A stretch of 64,000 nt of DNA from Rotaria sp. Silwood1 (lineage: Eukaryota > Rotifera > Eurotatoria > Philodinida > Philodinidae), in NCBI GenBank assembly GCA_905250075.1, contig CAJNOP010000183.1, positions 1 through 64,000 of the forward strand, given 5' to 3'. Under the pieces are notes generated by a model, which was not told the origin of the DNA, searched no databases, and worked only from the letters and a program-made list of their open reading frames with translations. The position numbers and the translations under genes are program-made. Positions 20,586-32,264 of the stretch are shown in pieces. How positions within the stretch are numbered: position 1 is the stretch's first letter; the number at the start of each line of letters is the position of its first letter.

Positions 20586-22807
20586 CAGGCCTCGCAGCCG
20601 TACTACTTTCCTGTTTTTTTCCTGATTTTTTAAAAATGTCCTGTTTTTCCTGTTTTTGACTGAAAATCCTGATTTTCTCCTGATTTTTCATGATCCATCC
20701 CGATAGGGACATATTTATTTGATCATGGCATGTTGTATTTTTATTTTAATTAGTTTATTATCAAAATGCATAAAAAAATATTATGGAATATCTTGAACAA
20801 AAAAAGATACAATATATAAATTAATGTTCACTTTAATCATTCATTTTTTCTGTTTTCTGTGTACTCAAAAAGTGAGTACACTATAGAATTGGTCAGTTTG
20901 TCTGTCCGTCCGTCCGCCCGTTTCTACGATAACCCTTGAGAACATTAACTGATTGTCAAGAAACTTTTGTCATAGAATCGTCTCATCAATGTCTTGGTCG
21001 AGTTCGAAGATAAGAGTGATCTGTCTAGAAATTGCCGAGTTATCGCAAAAAATGTCATTAATTCTTGTGCTTTTTCTATGCGAACATTGACCTATCCCGG
21101 CTTTCATATAAAAACTTTTTCTCTCATAATCAAAACAAAAGCTCAACTATTATATACCATTCGATAGAGAATTTCACGGGCTACAAAACGGTATATAAAA
21201 GATTAAGAAAAAATTGATTGATCGGTTTGATAAAGAAACCACAGGTGGCCATCTTAAATATATTGGAAACAAATCAGAAATGAACAAATTGAGTTTATGA
21301 ATTCATTTCACTGGCAATCATTATGATCCTCTCTTACCCTTTCTAAATAATCGTCAACAATTTATACCCAAACATGATATAATGAATATGAGTTTATAAA
21401 ATGAAGGAAGGTTCCATAAACTCATCAAAATAATTAATTAAAATAAACAAGTTTTTATTGATGCAAATAAATAAAGGCTTCGGAACTAACTCCTCGCCGC
21501 GTCCTACGGGACAAAAAGAGGGCATCGGCAGGGCCGAAGGGGCAGTTTCTTAGTGCGCTCAAGGATGATTTTTTTTTAGACAGTTTGATCACAATCAATC
21601 TGTCGTCAATTACTTTTACTTTTTGAAGTACACATAACACTCGGATTTGAATCCGAGATTTCCACATTTGCTCAAAATTGAATCGCTATAACATGATTGT
21701 TTATTTTATACATGGAGAGAGAATAACAAATTAGAATAAAAGCATGGCAATGAAAGAGAACGAAAAGAAATAAACAGTACAGGACGAAAAGTGTGTGTAT
21801 CTGAATAAAACAATAAGTTCCTGCATAATTCATTCTGTTTTAACCAGCTTCACAGCAAAAACGGCTAACGGTCAACCAGTGTGGCTAAAGTTGACGACCC
21901 AAATTCTCCGATGCAAAACAAGTGATCTTACTCATTCAAAGTTTTTACTTAGGTTTTCATACATCCTGCGTCGATCTACATCGTTTTCCGTTCAACATCT
22001 AGATAAGAAATTATAGTTGCCATCCAAAATCTACAGTTTTCATAGGAAAATGCCCCCAAAGAGCTCTTTTTTCTGCTTCAATAATTCGAGCACTCTTTTG
22101 GCTTAAACAAATTTGAAAACATTTCTAACATAACAACACTCGTGACAGTCAAAATATGAATCAACATCATTATTTTGATGTTCCAGACCAATACAATCGG
22201 CTAAAACTTTGTCTTTCGCAGAAAAGTGTCTGTGCGTTACTTGGTATTTTGTCTATAACTCGCTCATTTTTCAACGCATCGACGTTTTCTTTTAACCAAA
22301 AGGTAGCCCTGACTGTTAGCTACAAAACCATTTCTCTCCTAATTCATTAACTCAGAGTATCTTGTCGTATTTTCACTTCTCTTATATGCACTAATAAAAC
22401 GAGGGACTTTTTTGTCTGTGCGTTACCGATCAATATTTTTTGTGTAAAACACAATTGCATAAAGATAAAAAATTGAAATTTTTATCAGAAGTAGAATTTC
22501 GTCGAATACATATTTGGGAAAAATTTCAACTCTCTAGCTTCATTGGTTGTCGAGATATACGTTCCTGAATTTGAAAAAACGTCTGTGCATTACCTGCGTT
22601 TTTCATGTTCAGTGTTTACTGCAGCAACCTACATTTTAATTGTAACTAGTCATGATTTTGGCACCCACTTTGACGCAAATTTGACCTCCAAAAAAGCAAT
22701 ATTAGAATAAAGTTTATAATCCTGATTTTTATAAAAATTCCTGATTTTTTTAAAAAAATTTCCTGTCTGCTTTCCTGATTTTGGAACACATGCCGCTGCG
22801 ACCCCTG
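20586..22807. mobile_element. 2.2-kb DNA transposon derivative with CAGG termini
   Basis: The termini are inverted: CAGGCCTCGCAGCCGTA at 20586 and, read from the other strand, CAGGGGTCGCAGCGGCA ending at 22807. Both ends sit in AACTAG (20580-20585 and 22808-22813), a possible target-site duplication. Inside each end are repeated TCCTGATTTTT units (about 20610-20690 and 22720-22790). The interior has TCTGTCCGTCCGTCCGCCCG near 20900, the near-perfect palindrome GTGTACTCA...TGAGTACAC near 20860-20882, and three TCTGTGC(G/A)TTAC units (about 22230, 22411, 22582). No transposase frame was found, so it is non-autonomous; CAGG ends suggest hAT-like relatives, though six rather than eight flanking bases match. 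Confidence 0.65.
21478..21567. repeat. GC-rich island inside the 2.2-kb element
   Basis: About 90 bases (TCCTCGCCGCGTCCTACGGG, GGGCATCGGCAGGGCCGAAG) stand out sharply from the AT-rich surroundings. Nearby at about 21640-21660 is a CTCGGATT/AATCCGAG stem. The segment might be from another nested element or a decayed structural-RNA-like sequence. I cannot assign it. Confidence 0.35.
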
Positions 22808-22813
22808 AACTAG

Positions 22814-23365
22814 TTTCTAGTTGGAATTGTAACTTTAATTATTTATACTACTTTGAATAAGAAGAGCTTCATAACTTAGTTATATGTCATTTATCAATCA
22901 GATCATTACTTTATAATCAAATATGATTTATTGCTTGACTCTTATCAAGTGATTAAATCATCTAATTTGAATAAGATAGTATTCATGAATTCTTTAGAAT
23001 CTTTTTTTCAAATAGCTTCTGTATGACAGTACAATAGTGTCCAATATGAATCAAATTTTTGTGGTTTGGCTCGAGTTGAACACTACAGTATCATGCATTG
23101 AAATCAAGAAACATTAATTACTGCTTATGTTTCTATGATTTTGAACATTGTAATCATACTGCAATGAATATTCATTTTAAATGAACATACACATTGATTT
23201 ACAATACTTTGTTCCAATGAATATATTTTCAAAAAAAACCTCTAACTATATACAAAAAATTGTATGAGATATTGTTGCTTACATTTTTATTTATACTTAG
23301 TAATATGAGTTTAGTTGTTAACAACCATAGTATCTGCAAGGTCGAAGAGAAATATGCGAAGACTA
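22814..23365. other. Intergenic region
   Basis: AT-rich sequence between the 2.2-kb element and the ClpB remnant. No homology to the missing N-terminal or D1 parts of ClpB could be read here. Confidence 0.4.
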
Positions 23366-24930
23366 AGAATCTCAACAAGATAATTTATTAAGTGAAATTG
23401 TTGGTCCGAAAGCTATTACCAAAATAGGTTTGGATTCATATCCTTATTTGATAGAAATGTATAAGGCTTTTATTTTTAGTTAGTCAATTGACTGGTATTC
23501 CAGTGTCGAAAATGCTTCAAACAGAACATGATCGTTTATTAAATTTAAGTGAAAATTTACATAAAAAATTGCTGGACAGGATGACGCTATTGACACTGTT
23601 GTTTAAGCTATTCTAAAAAGTACCCATGTCATAAAAACCGAATCAGTTTTAGCGGTAAACTGGAAAAAGTAGCGGTTCACCGCGGTTTTTCTATGTCAAG
23701 GAGCCGGTAACCGGACCGGTAAAACCGCGGTTAACCGCCGGTTTTTGCTCGGTTTTCATCACATGGGTAGACATGAGTCTTTAACATCAAATCAATCAAT
23801 CAATTCATTTTTATTTTCGGGTTACATTATTTAAATTATAACATCAAAATTTTATTCTATTTTTTTTTAAAGGACCAATTGGTGTTGGTAAAAAAGAATT
23901 AGCTAAAACATTAGCATTAGAATTTTTTGATTCAACACAATCGATAATTTATGTTGATATGAGTAAATATTCTGAAGTTGATTCGATTGCCCAATTAATT
24001 TATGCACCATCAGGTCAAAATAATTTTCAGTTTTTATTTTGTTTATCTTAATAATTTATTTATTAGATTATATCGATTATGGTTCATTAATAGCAGCTGT
24101 TCGACGAAAACCTTACGCCTTGATTATATTAGAGGACATTGAAAAAGCTCATCGACATATGTTGCATATTTTCTCACAAATTTTAACTGATGGTTATTTT
24201 ATTGTAAGTTGTTTTTTACGAATTGAAATATTCTATCAAATAAATTTTTAGAACGAAAACAGTCAAAAAGTCGATTTTAAAAATACAATTATTATATTTA
24301 CATTGAAAATAGATACACCACTTATTTTTGAAGAAAACGAAAATTCATTATCAACAACAGAAAATTTCGATGAAGCATCATCTCAAAGTATAAAAGATCA
24401 TATGCTGAAACAAGTTTGTGTTCGTTTTTCAATAGATATAATAATGAAATGTAGTTGTATAGGTTCATTCATGTTTGCCATCGGAATTTTTGAATCGTTT
24501 GGATGGTATTGCATTCTTTCATACTCTTAACTCTAATCAACTTTCATCTATTGTTCATCTTCAATTAAAATCGTTGGAAGAACATTTGAAAGAACAAAAT
24601 ATTACAATAAATTGGACAGATAACGTTGTTCAATCAATTTTCAAAAAATCTTATAAGCCAGGTATTATATTGGAATAAAAACTTGCATCAGATTCATATT
24701 AAAAGAAATTTTTTAAATATAAATTGATTCGATTTAATTTACATTTTTTGTTTAACAAAATAGCTCATGGTGCTCGTCCACTAAGAGAATATTTCGAAAA
24801 ACATATAGCAGCTGGATTGTCAAACTTTTTAAATGATACGAAAGTTGAACCAAATAATCATATTGCCATTGATATTGATTTTGATGATCAATATAAATTT
24901 CATATTCAAGAACCAACAAGTACTAGTTAA
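23366..24930 (+). pseudogene. Decayed ClpB/HSP100-type AAA+ D2 fragment
   Basis: Only the end of D1 and the D2 AAA+ module are present; the N domain, most of D1 and the middle domain are absent. Exon-like segments join at recognisable introns and include ...IVSQLTGIPVSKML, a Walker A reading GPIGVGKKELAK (usual GPTGVGKTELAK, so Thr after GK is Lys), a Walker B reading LIILEDIEKAH (usual LLDEIEKAH, Glu/Asp order swapped), PSEFLNRLDGIAFF and the sensor-2 GARPLREYF near the end. A one-base deletion and a stop lie just after HKKLL near 23575-23605, and a 145-bp MITE follows. Intact ClpB disaggregates proteins using ATP; this copy could not hydrolyse ATP normally. From 23870 to the stop at 24930 most of D2 can still be read, in short exons (some of the exon joins uncertain), so a divergent expressed fragment is not excluded. 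Confidence 0.7.
23623..23767. mobile_element. 145-bp TA-flanked MITE
   Basis: The termini are CCCATGTCATAAAAACCG and its inverse CGGTTTTCATCACATGGG, flanked on both sides by TA, as for Tc1/mariner-type insertions. The interior is rich in self-complementary ACCGCGGTT/AACCGCGGT units. It lies in the ClpB-like remnant, between the D1/D2 linker and the D2 Walker A region, and probably inserted into an intron or an already decaying copy. Confidence 0.75.
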
Positions 24931-25477
24931 ACTTCTCCAACAAAACTAATATCTACTAGTAAATAAATCAGCCTTTATATAAACTTGTTCAAGTATTTTT
25001 TTCGAAGGTTAAGATAATCATCGAGCATTAGATAAGGACTCAAGTATACATGTTGATAACAACGAATAAAGTTTAGTTGAACAAAAATTGTATTAATTCA
25101 TAGACACATAGTGTGTGCCTATTTTTTTTCTTTTTTCTATTTGTAATTTTCTTTTGTCTTCTGTTGTCATTCACTATTTCTTACTTGGTTTATGATTTGA
25201 CCTATTTTTGTTAAGTTTTCTTCATTGTGTTATTGTTCAATTTAAAAGAGAAGATGCCATCATCATCATTTTGAAGTACATCTTTTGACATGGTTGTTGA
25301 TAGAAAAGTTATTTATTTCTTCTTCTTTCCAATTTGTTCTTTCTCTCTACTCTTGTATAAACATTTTCATTTTTACTCAAATAGATTATTATCATTTATT
25401 ATTCATGAATTTGAAGGCCTCTTGAACGGTAGATATGACTATCGAAATCTGAAAATCAATTTAAGATTCAACTAATA
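24931..25477. other. Intergenic region
   Basis: AT-rich, pyrimidine-rich runs near 25120-25340, no recognised gene. Ends in TA at 25476-25477, the target duplication of the next element. Confidence 0.4.
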
Positions 25478-26058
25478 AGGTATGGCAAAAAAGTTCGCGA
25501 CAATTTTCATATCGATATAAATAGAAAAATTCAGAGAACTTTTTTCAACAAATTATACCACAAGATGCAGCGTGAAAAGCTCTACAACATTCATAAGACT
25601 GCTTATTGTATAGTTGCGGTTTTTGTTTTCGAAATAGACAAAATTTTGAGCGTCTAAGTTTCTATGTTGCGAAAAAAATTTTTTTTTTTGGCACACGAGG
25701 AATGCATTTTTTCTTATTTAGCACCTGATACCCTTTATTAAAAGATAAATAAAATACACCACAAGATGCAGCGTGAAAAGCTCTACAATTTACAAAGAAC
25801 AATGATAAAAAGATGGAATAAGAAAGAACAAATTCATCTTGTACCAAAAAAATATCGTTTTCATATGGTCGAAATACGGTCGCTCAAAATATTGTCTATT
25901 TTGAAAACAAAAACCACAACTATAAAATAAGCGGTCGTATGGATATTGTAGAACTTTTCACGCTGCATCTTGTGGTATAATTTGTTGAGAAAAGTTCTCT
26001 GAAAATTTTCTCTTTTTATATCGATATGAAAATTGTCGCGAACTTTTTTGCCATACCT
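25478..26058. mobile_element. Mariner-type foldback MITE (581 bp)
   Basis: Long inverted arms of about 185-190 bp (25478-25660 and 25870-26058) begin AGGTATGGCAAAAAAGTTCG and are flanked by TA on each side. A segment inside each arm (ACCACAAGATGCAGCGTGAA) also occurs as an extra direct copy near 25758, so the interior contains an internal duplication. No transposase frame. Long TIRs and TA flanks indicate a Tc1/mariner-related non-autonomous element, and the good arm match suggests a relatively young insertion. Confidence 0.85.
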
Positions 26059-27531
26059 TATTTTACTGAACAGAAAATGATTTTGAACAAATACTTGATC
26101 TGTCGTCGAATTAGTGACAATTTACGATACTCTCCACTAGTCCATCGAGCATTATAAGCTCTATTTCGCAACAAGTCTACCCTTTTTTTCGAATATTTTT
26201 TTGCCATTTTCTATAGAAAACATGTTGCGCAATATACAGAAAATTCAGTTTGGGTCCTTCAAATTCTGAAATACAATAGAAGCTACACTACCGACTTTGG
26301 CATAAACGAAAGGACTCCTCCGACTCATGTTGATTTTTTAAAACTTGAACTACTAGACATTATGTTATATTAACATAGATTATTTTATTTAGCTTTGAAT
26401 TCCCGATCTTCTGATATGTACCAATAAAAATATCAATGATATATTGAAACACAATTTAACATATCTTTATAGGATATTTTTTCTTGTTTTTTTTCTTCAC
26501 GAAAAAGTATGTTTATGCTAAAAGTCGATATTAACTAACTTTTCCAAGGAAGTTTACTCGAATCTAAACTTTTAGGATTGTTGGTTTTACACACTAATGC
26601 GTTGAATACACACCAATGATTGTTGGCTAACATTCTTTTCGATAGACGAATGTGTAAAATTTTTTTTTCGAGAATGCTACAAGGAGTTTGTTTCAACAAT
26701 AGTATTCAAGTATTTTTTTTCAAATTTCTCTTATCATTATTTTTTTGACCCTTGAATATATGCTTGACGGTCCTCTTTGTCTCTGTGAATTAAGAAGTTT
26801 CAATCTGTTAATTTTTCCTCAGAAAGATTTGCGTAAGGGTGTGTATAAGCAGGAACTATTCCAAACTCGTATACTTTTTTCTATTCATGATACAGAAAAA
26901 GTGTGTCGCCTTCTGCCATTTCGTTTAGATAAGGATAGTGTTTCTCAGTATGATACTTTTTGAAGTGTTGTCAATGTGATGTTAAACGACTTTGGATACG
27001 ATCCTTGATAATTATTGTAAGTTTTGTTATTGTTAATCATAGAAGTACACGTTGGATCACTCGTATAAAATGGTGTGTGTGATTAAAGTGCTAAGTAGCA
27101 AAATGTGACAAATAATCTTAAAGAAATTGATATGAGAGTGGTGTCAATTGTACAAATAAATAGCTTTTTGCATACTAATCATTTTTGTTAAGTGACACAT
27201 GTGCTCTTGTTTTTTCTTCTTTTCGTTCGCTTGTTTATGTCACCTTTTTCTCATCTTGCATTACATTTAATTATGCATAGAGTATATGCAAATGCGTTCA
27301 CCCTAACATTATAAAAGACAGCCTCATTCGATGATCTACTTGTTTTCTTAATGGAAAAAATTGCCATTTTTCGCATGAAGAAAAATGCGTGAGAGTATGA
27401 AAGCGGGTATACGAATAACGACACAAAAGAAATCAATCGAAACCTAATACTTTGTAAAGACTAAAAAAAACAGAAACAACGAAGATTTAAGAGAAATTAA
27501 TGTACATCTAGGTCTCAGTTCGATCACTCTG
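26059..27531. other. Intergenic region
   Basis: AT-rich. The frame at 26745-26963 (72 codons) has less biased composition than average but no recognised domain, upstream exon or splice context. I see nothing else that can be supported. Confidence 0.35.
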
Positions 27532-27632
27532 ATGTGGGTGTGGGTGTGGGCGTTAGTGTGGGTCTGGGTAAAAGTGTCTTCTATTCATGCTCACTGCGAC
27601 ACTCACATCTTTACACCCACACCCACACCCTC
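27532..27632. repeat. Second telomere-like inverted tract
   Basis: About 27532-27572 is GTGGGTGTGGGTGTGGG-like; after a short spacer, 27600-27632 is ACACCCACACCCACACCC. The arrangement is again G-rich then C-rich. The units match the TGTGGG motif better than those at 457-600. Confidence 0.6.
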
Positions 27633-28183
27633 AGGTGTTCAATCACCCAGTTCTTGAGAAAGAAACTCGTTAGCAGACTTAACTATCATAAAAAAGAACC
27701 AGTTCATAGACGTAGAATCTGGCAAAAGTCTACTCGTGAAAACGAATTCCATGATGAGATTGGAATTTTAACTATTCAATGCAACTTCCACTTAACGTGA
27801 AAACTTAATGGGGAAATTTTCAAAAGCTTTCTGGCAGAGATGCAGCATCAGTCTTTGCTTTTCTTTTTGAAATAATTTTTCTCGTAAACAACGAGACTAA
27901 AGTTTGTGCGTTATTTGTCTCATATCAGGATTGAAAGCTTTTACAACAGTGAGTATGTCTCGAAGTAGTTGTGGTGTACAATTGAGCTATGTGTTAATTG
28001 GAATTGAAAATACCATCTAGGATAGTTATCGTTCTTCATCTGGCAGCGTTTTTCTGTTGACCATCTTCATCGTTGTGATAGATTGCATACTTCATATATT
28101 AATCGTAAAGAAAATTCAATGATGACAGTAGTTTACTAACCGAAAACACTTTTACTCCCGTAACTCTCATATTATATATACAT
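27633..28183. other. Intergenic region
   Basis: No recognisable gene or repeat between the telomere-like tract and the GC-rich direct repeats. Confidence 0.35.
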
Positions 28184-28505
28184 CACGGCGAGGGAGCGCG
28201 AAGCGCCCCCCGAAGAGCCGTAACCCATGCTCGTCTCTGTGTACACAGCTAATCTATGAATGACTACGTGCTGTCTTATACGATAAACCTCTGAACGAGT
28301 ACTGTGAACTTCAATTATCTGATGGCGGAATGGCAGGAAAGGACATTGATAAGTAAATGAAAGTTCTCCCTATCAGACTGTTCGACACTTATGGAAGAAA
28401 GATATGAACACGAAACGATTCTTCCGACGCAACACACCTTTTATTTTGGCATCGCGACGTGATGGCGCTTCGCGCCCCCTGAAGAGCCGCGTCTCATGCT
28501 AGCCT
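28184..28505. repeat. Pair of GC-rich direct repeats
   Basis: Two segments of roughly 40 bases, 28197-28235 and 28467-28505, share GCGCCCCC(C/T)GAAGAGCCG and CTCATGCT(A/C)G-like ends. They contrast strongly with the AT-rich background. Each also carries a GCGCGAAGCGC or GCGCTTCGCGC palindromic core, in opposite orientations. They may be the ends or subterminal repeats of a small element spanning about 320 bp; the class is not recognised. Confidence 0.45.
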
Positions 28506-29494
28506 CTTGATAGGAAAGTCTCATCTCATTTATAATTTATAATTTTGTATTGCTTTTGGTGATTTGTCGCGTATTTATACACAAATCGTATCTAAACTGT
28601 AACTGATAGCGAAAATTTTTTTTTAAATTTTTGTACCTTGATGGAGCCTGACATGTTTTATGAAATTTTCATTTATATTATAACTCGAATTAGACAGCTA
28701 CTCACAAAATGTTCAGTCAAACACGTGTTCGTTCGTCCAAAAAATAGATTGACATTTGTGCAAAGACTTTTGCATCGCATGTTAATATGATGAAGAAAAA
28801 ATATACATAACACAAAAGTCAAAATGGATGAAGTAGTAAATGCTTATCATAATATTTCTCACAAATTGAAATACTTACAGATAAATACGATAGGAAAGAA
28901 ACAAGTACTTCACTATTACTAGTCCACGTATTAGGACTTGAATTTGTAGAGTAGAGTTTCGCATGGCATGGAACAAACATTTTTTACAACTATCATTTTG
29001 AAATAGATGTCTTTCTCACCGAAATGTGAATTTGGTTATGATAAAATTATGAAATACAAAATGAAATGATGTGAGATTTGATACTATTAACGAAAATGAT
29101 GGACGTGTTCAGAAAAATTTCTTTTTTGATATTTGACGAGCATGAAGTTTCATGGAATGAATGGGATAGGGCGAGAAATTTTCCGTCTCATTCCATTCTA
29201 CATGAAGCCGTGTTCTACCTTTTTTTCCTTTTCGTACTTCTCTTTGTAATCTTAAAATTTCAATAAACATTGTTTGCCATGTAAATCTCTTATTTTTACC
29301 GGCATAACTATATTTGAGGTTGCTATAGAAACGTATGTCATTACCTTTAGTCCTGATAGCTAAGGCTTGTAATGGTGGGAGAGTCGGAAAATTTCGACTT
29401 ATATTTTACACTAACTATTTTCGTGAGTTTCAGAGAAAAATATTGTTTTCGTATTTTACATGCTAATACTCAATAAAACTCACAGGTAAAATAG
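28506..29494. other. Intergenic region
   Basis: AT-rich; the frame at 29078-29266 lacks homology. Nothing supportable before the duplicated unit starting near 29495. Confidence 0.35.
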
Positions 29495-30560
29495 TTAATA
29501 TGAGTAGCTTGTTGACATAGACACCAATGTTTCATATGATAATGATAAGAATATTTCAAAGCAAGTTTTCTTTACTTTCTTTTTCTTCATATTAATGGAC
29601 CATAGAAGAAAAATAATGTTCACACATTTATTTAAAGATAAAAACTATATTTTTTTTTGTATAAAAAAGAATCCATTGGGAAAACATATTGGTTGATTGT
29701 TTGATTTAAAGCATAGTTTTAGTGATAATAAGCATTGACGTAACAGCTAAAGCAAGTAATGATGGGCTTTCCCGAAGAATAAAAGCACCACTAGTGCTTT
29801 TAGTAGTAGTTGTTGAAGGTTGTGTTCTTGTAGTTGAGAATTATTCCATATTGTTGTATCATAATTCATATGTCTTGGTCAAAGATCAAGATGAGTAATA
29901 TAGATTGATGTGATCATTATATCTGAATAGAAATATGAAATTGTTGGTGCATTTGTGGTTGTAGATGTTGATGAAGATTGAGGACTACTAGTAGTAGGTA
30001 CTGTAACCGTTGTATTAGATGTAGTATCCGTAATTGTCGAAGTAGACGATGATGTTGAAAAAGTAGTTGTAGAACTTGATGAAGTCGTAAGAGTTGTTGT
30101 AATTATTTCGTCACAAAATGCGTCAATTAAACCTGGCTTCGAAGAATCACACTTCGATGGATATGACTTCTCACAAGCATCATAACAAATCAAGTCATCA
30201 CATGATGGAACTTCCACATTACCTTCATGTGTTGGTGTACAATCTATACCAATACAACAAGAACATGAACAAACACCCTTACCATTTGTTGTTGATATAT
30301 ACATGAAAGTTATAAAACTGATAAGTAAAAGACATTTGTTGTACATTTTTGGATTTGTCTAATAATTTTGAAGGCAATTGTTAAATGAAAACTATCAAAA
30401 GTTACTTATAAATGACATAAAAATTAAGTTAAATATATAACTTTTATATCTTATGAAAGAGAGATACAAATAAAAACATAGAGCAACGAAAATTTTTATC
30501 ATTTCTTTATCTTACAGAAGTACAATAGAAAAGAAGATAAGATTTATTTCTTTTATGAAT
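29495..30560 (-). repeat. Segmental duplication, copy B
   Basis: Counterpart of 18660-19745, including 3' non-coding sequence, the secreted-protein gene and its 5' flank. Divergence is visible throughout, with indels in A/T runs, so the event is not very recent. Confidence 0.65.
29879..30346 (-). CDS. Secreted Cys/Thr-rich protein, truncated copy B
   Basis: 155 aa, paralog of the 18888-19556 gene. It has a signal peptide (MYNKCLLLISFITFMYISTT) and the same ten-Cys module (CSCSCC-x4-C, then SC-x4-C-x3-AC, KC, FC). A shorter Thr/Ser stalk then runs into an unrelated stretch and a stop at 29879-29881. A decayed GPI-signal region matching copy A (TTTTKSTSGA-type sequence plus hydrophobic tail, stop at 29706-29708) lies downstream but out of frame, so an indel has removed the anchor. 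The product is either secreted instead of membrane-bound or the gene is decaying. A non-obvious intron that restores the frame cannot be excluded. Confidence 0.6.
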   Translation of the reverse strand: MYNKCLLLISFITFMYISTTNGKGVCSCSCCIGIDCTPTHEGNVEVPSCDDLICYDACEKSYPSKCDSSKPGLIDAFCDEIITTTLTTSSSSTTTFSTSSSTSTITDTTSNTTVTVPTTSSPQSSSTSTTTNAPTISYFYSDIMITSIYITHLDL

Positions 30561-32264
30561 ATATAAAATTATTTTTGTTCGTTATTATTACAAGTAACTT
30601 TTACTTTTATATTAATTTGAAAATTGATTTATCAACAAATAAAACATAAACACAAAATGATTGATATTATATTTTTCGTATGCAAGTTTTACATCTTATT
30701 TGAATGAAATTCACATAGATGTTTCATATATTACTGACATTCGTCATTAAGTTTTAGATGCTTGTTAAATATGCTCATTAATTCAACTGTCTTGAAAAAG
30801 AAGACATAAACAAGATATGATTTGAACTCATAACGTATAAAAAGAAATATGTATCAGTCAAACATGCATATCTGTACTTGTTTTTTTTGAACAAAAAAAA
30901 TTTGTATTGTCTATACAGTCTAGTTTAATTGCATAAACTGAAAGGCACTTTTTTCTTTGAAGACTCATATATGATTGAAGAGTGCAATCATTGAACTGTT
31001 GTATTCTGAGAAGAAAAACGTCTATAAGTTGAGTTCTAGTCAATTGATTTTTATCATTTTTATTTTGCTTGTCTAAAGATGGTTGGTTGTTTACTCCTAA
31101 AAAGAAATCGAATTGTCATTTGTTTTAATTTGCGAGAAATCTTAGCAATAATGTCAAATCCTAAACTTCTACCGTTTTTTATTTTAAAGTATGTTTCTAG
31201 CTAGAGTTGTAGAACTTGTCAATTTCTTTTAGAATATGTCTTTAGTTTTAGCTTTAGACGAAGTTCTATGAATGAAAAACTATCGATCATAGATGTTAAA
31301 AGATTTCTTATTTTGTCGAATGACATTGTTTGAAGTAATTATACATTAAGATTGATCGATACATGAAAATGACATACAGAAATCGGCTCTATATCAAGAA
31401 TTGTTTCACAATATCTTTATTTTTGTACTTTGATTACTTATTAGTTGTTATCTTCTATGATCTCTGAAGTAGAGAACTTCAAGCTTCTCCAGATCTTGAT
31501 CCGAATTCAAAGTTTAATTTATTGTCGAGTTCGGTATTGTGATCGAGTCTACAAAAATGTGGAACCGTAGCTCTGTACTTCGAAGTGTCTTATGAATATT
31601 CATCAGAAAAACAAACGGTATACATGTCGATTCACATTCTAACTCAAAGAAGTATCATTTTCATACACATTTAACATCATTCAATCAACTACAACATTTT
31701 ATTTTCTCTTATTATTAAATTTATTTTTATCGAACGATACAATGGCTCGTGCTCTTCCGTCATATTCAATGAAATATCAATAATCAAATGAAAACCATAT
31801 GATAAACTGAATAACGGACGAATAGATCTTGTACTCACTCAATCACCTTCTTGTAAAATAATCAAAAAAATACAATTGACATCAATTTGATTGCTAACAA
31901 AGCAAAACACATCTGTTTTAAATTATTTTCAAATATTTTCTTTTTGGATTTAACTTGATAGAAAAATATTCTTCAAATACATAAATAGGACTATAAAAAT
32001 GAATGTTAATTAAAGCACTATTGTATTATAATGAAATCATAAATGAATTCTTGTGATATTAGAATACTAAAAAGCAATAATAAATGTGTGAATACGGACG
32101 TTTTATTGACGAGGGCATAATACAAATCTAAGAGTGAAATGTTTATTAATATTAGTATTATTTAGCAAAACAAAAAAAAAGAAAACAAAGAAGAATACTT
32201 TTCTATTTCTTCTTTGTTTCAAAGATATTTCTTTAGATATATATATATATTAACTTAGGAAATA
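30561..32264. other. Intergenic region
   Basis: AT-rich sequence with no recognised gene, RNA gene or repeat. The frame at 30858-31043 is considered chance. Confidence 0.4.

Noticed and set aside
21630-21667. CTCGGATT/AATCCGAG stem considered as a tRNA T-arm
   Set aside because: No G before TTC, no anticodon or acceptor stem could be assembled.
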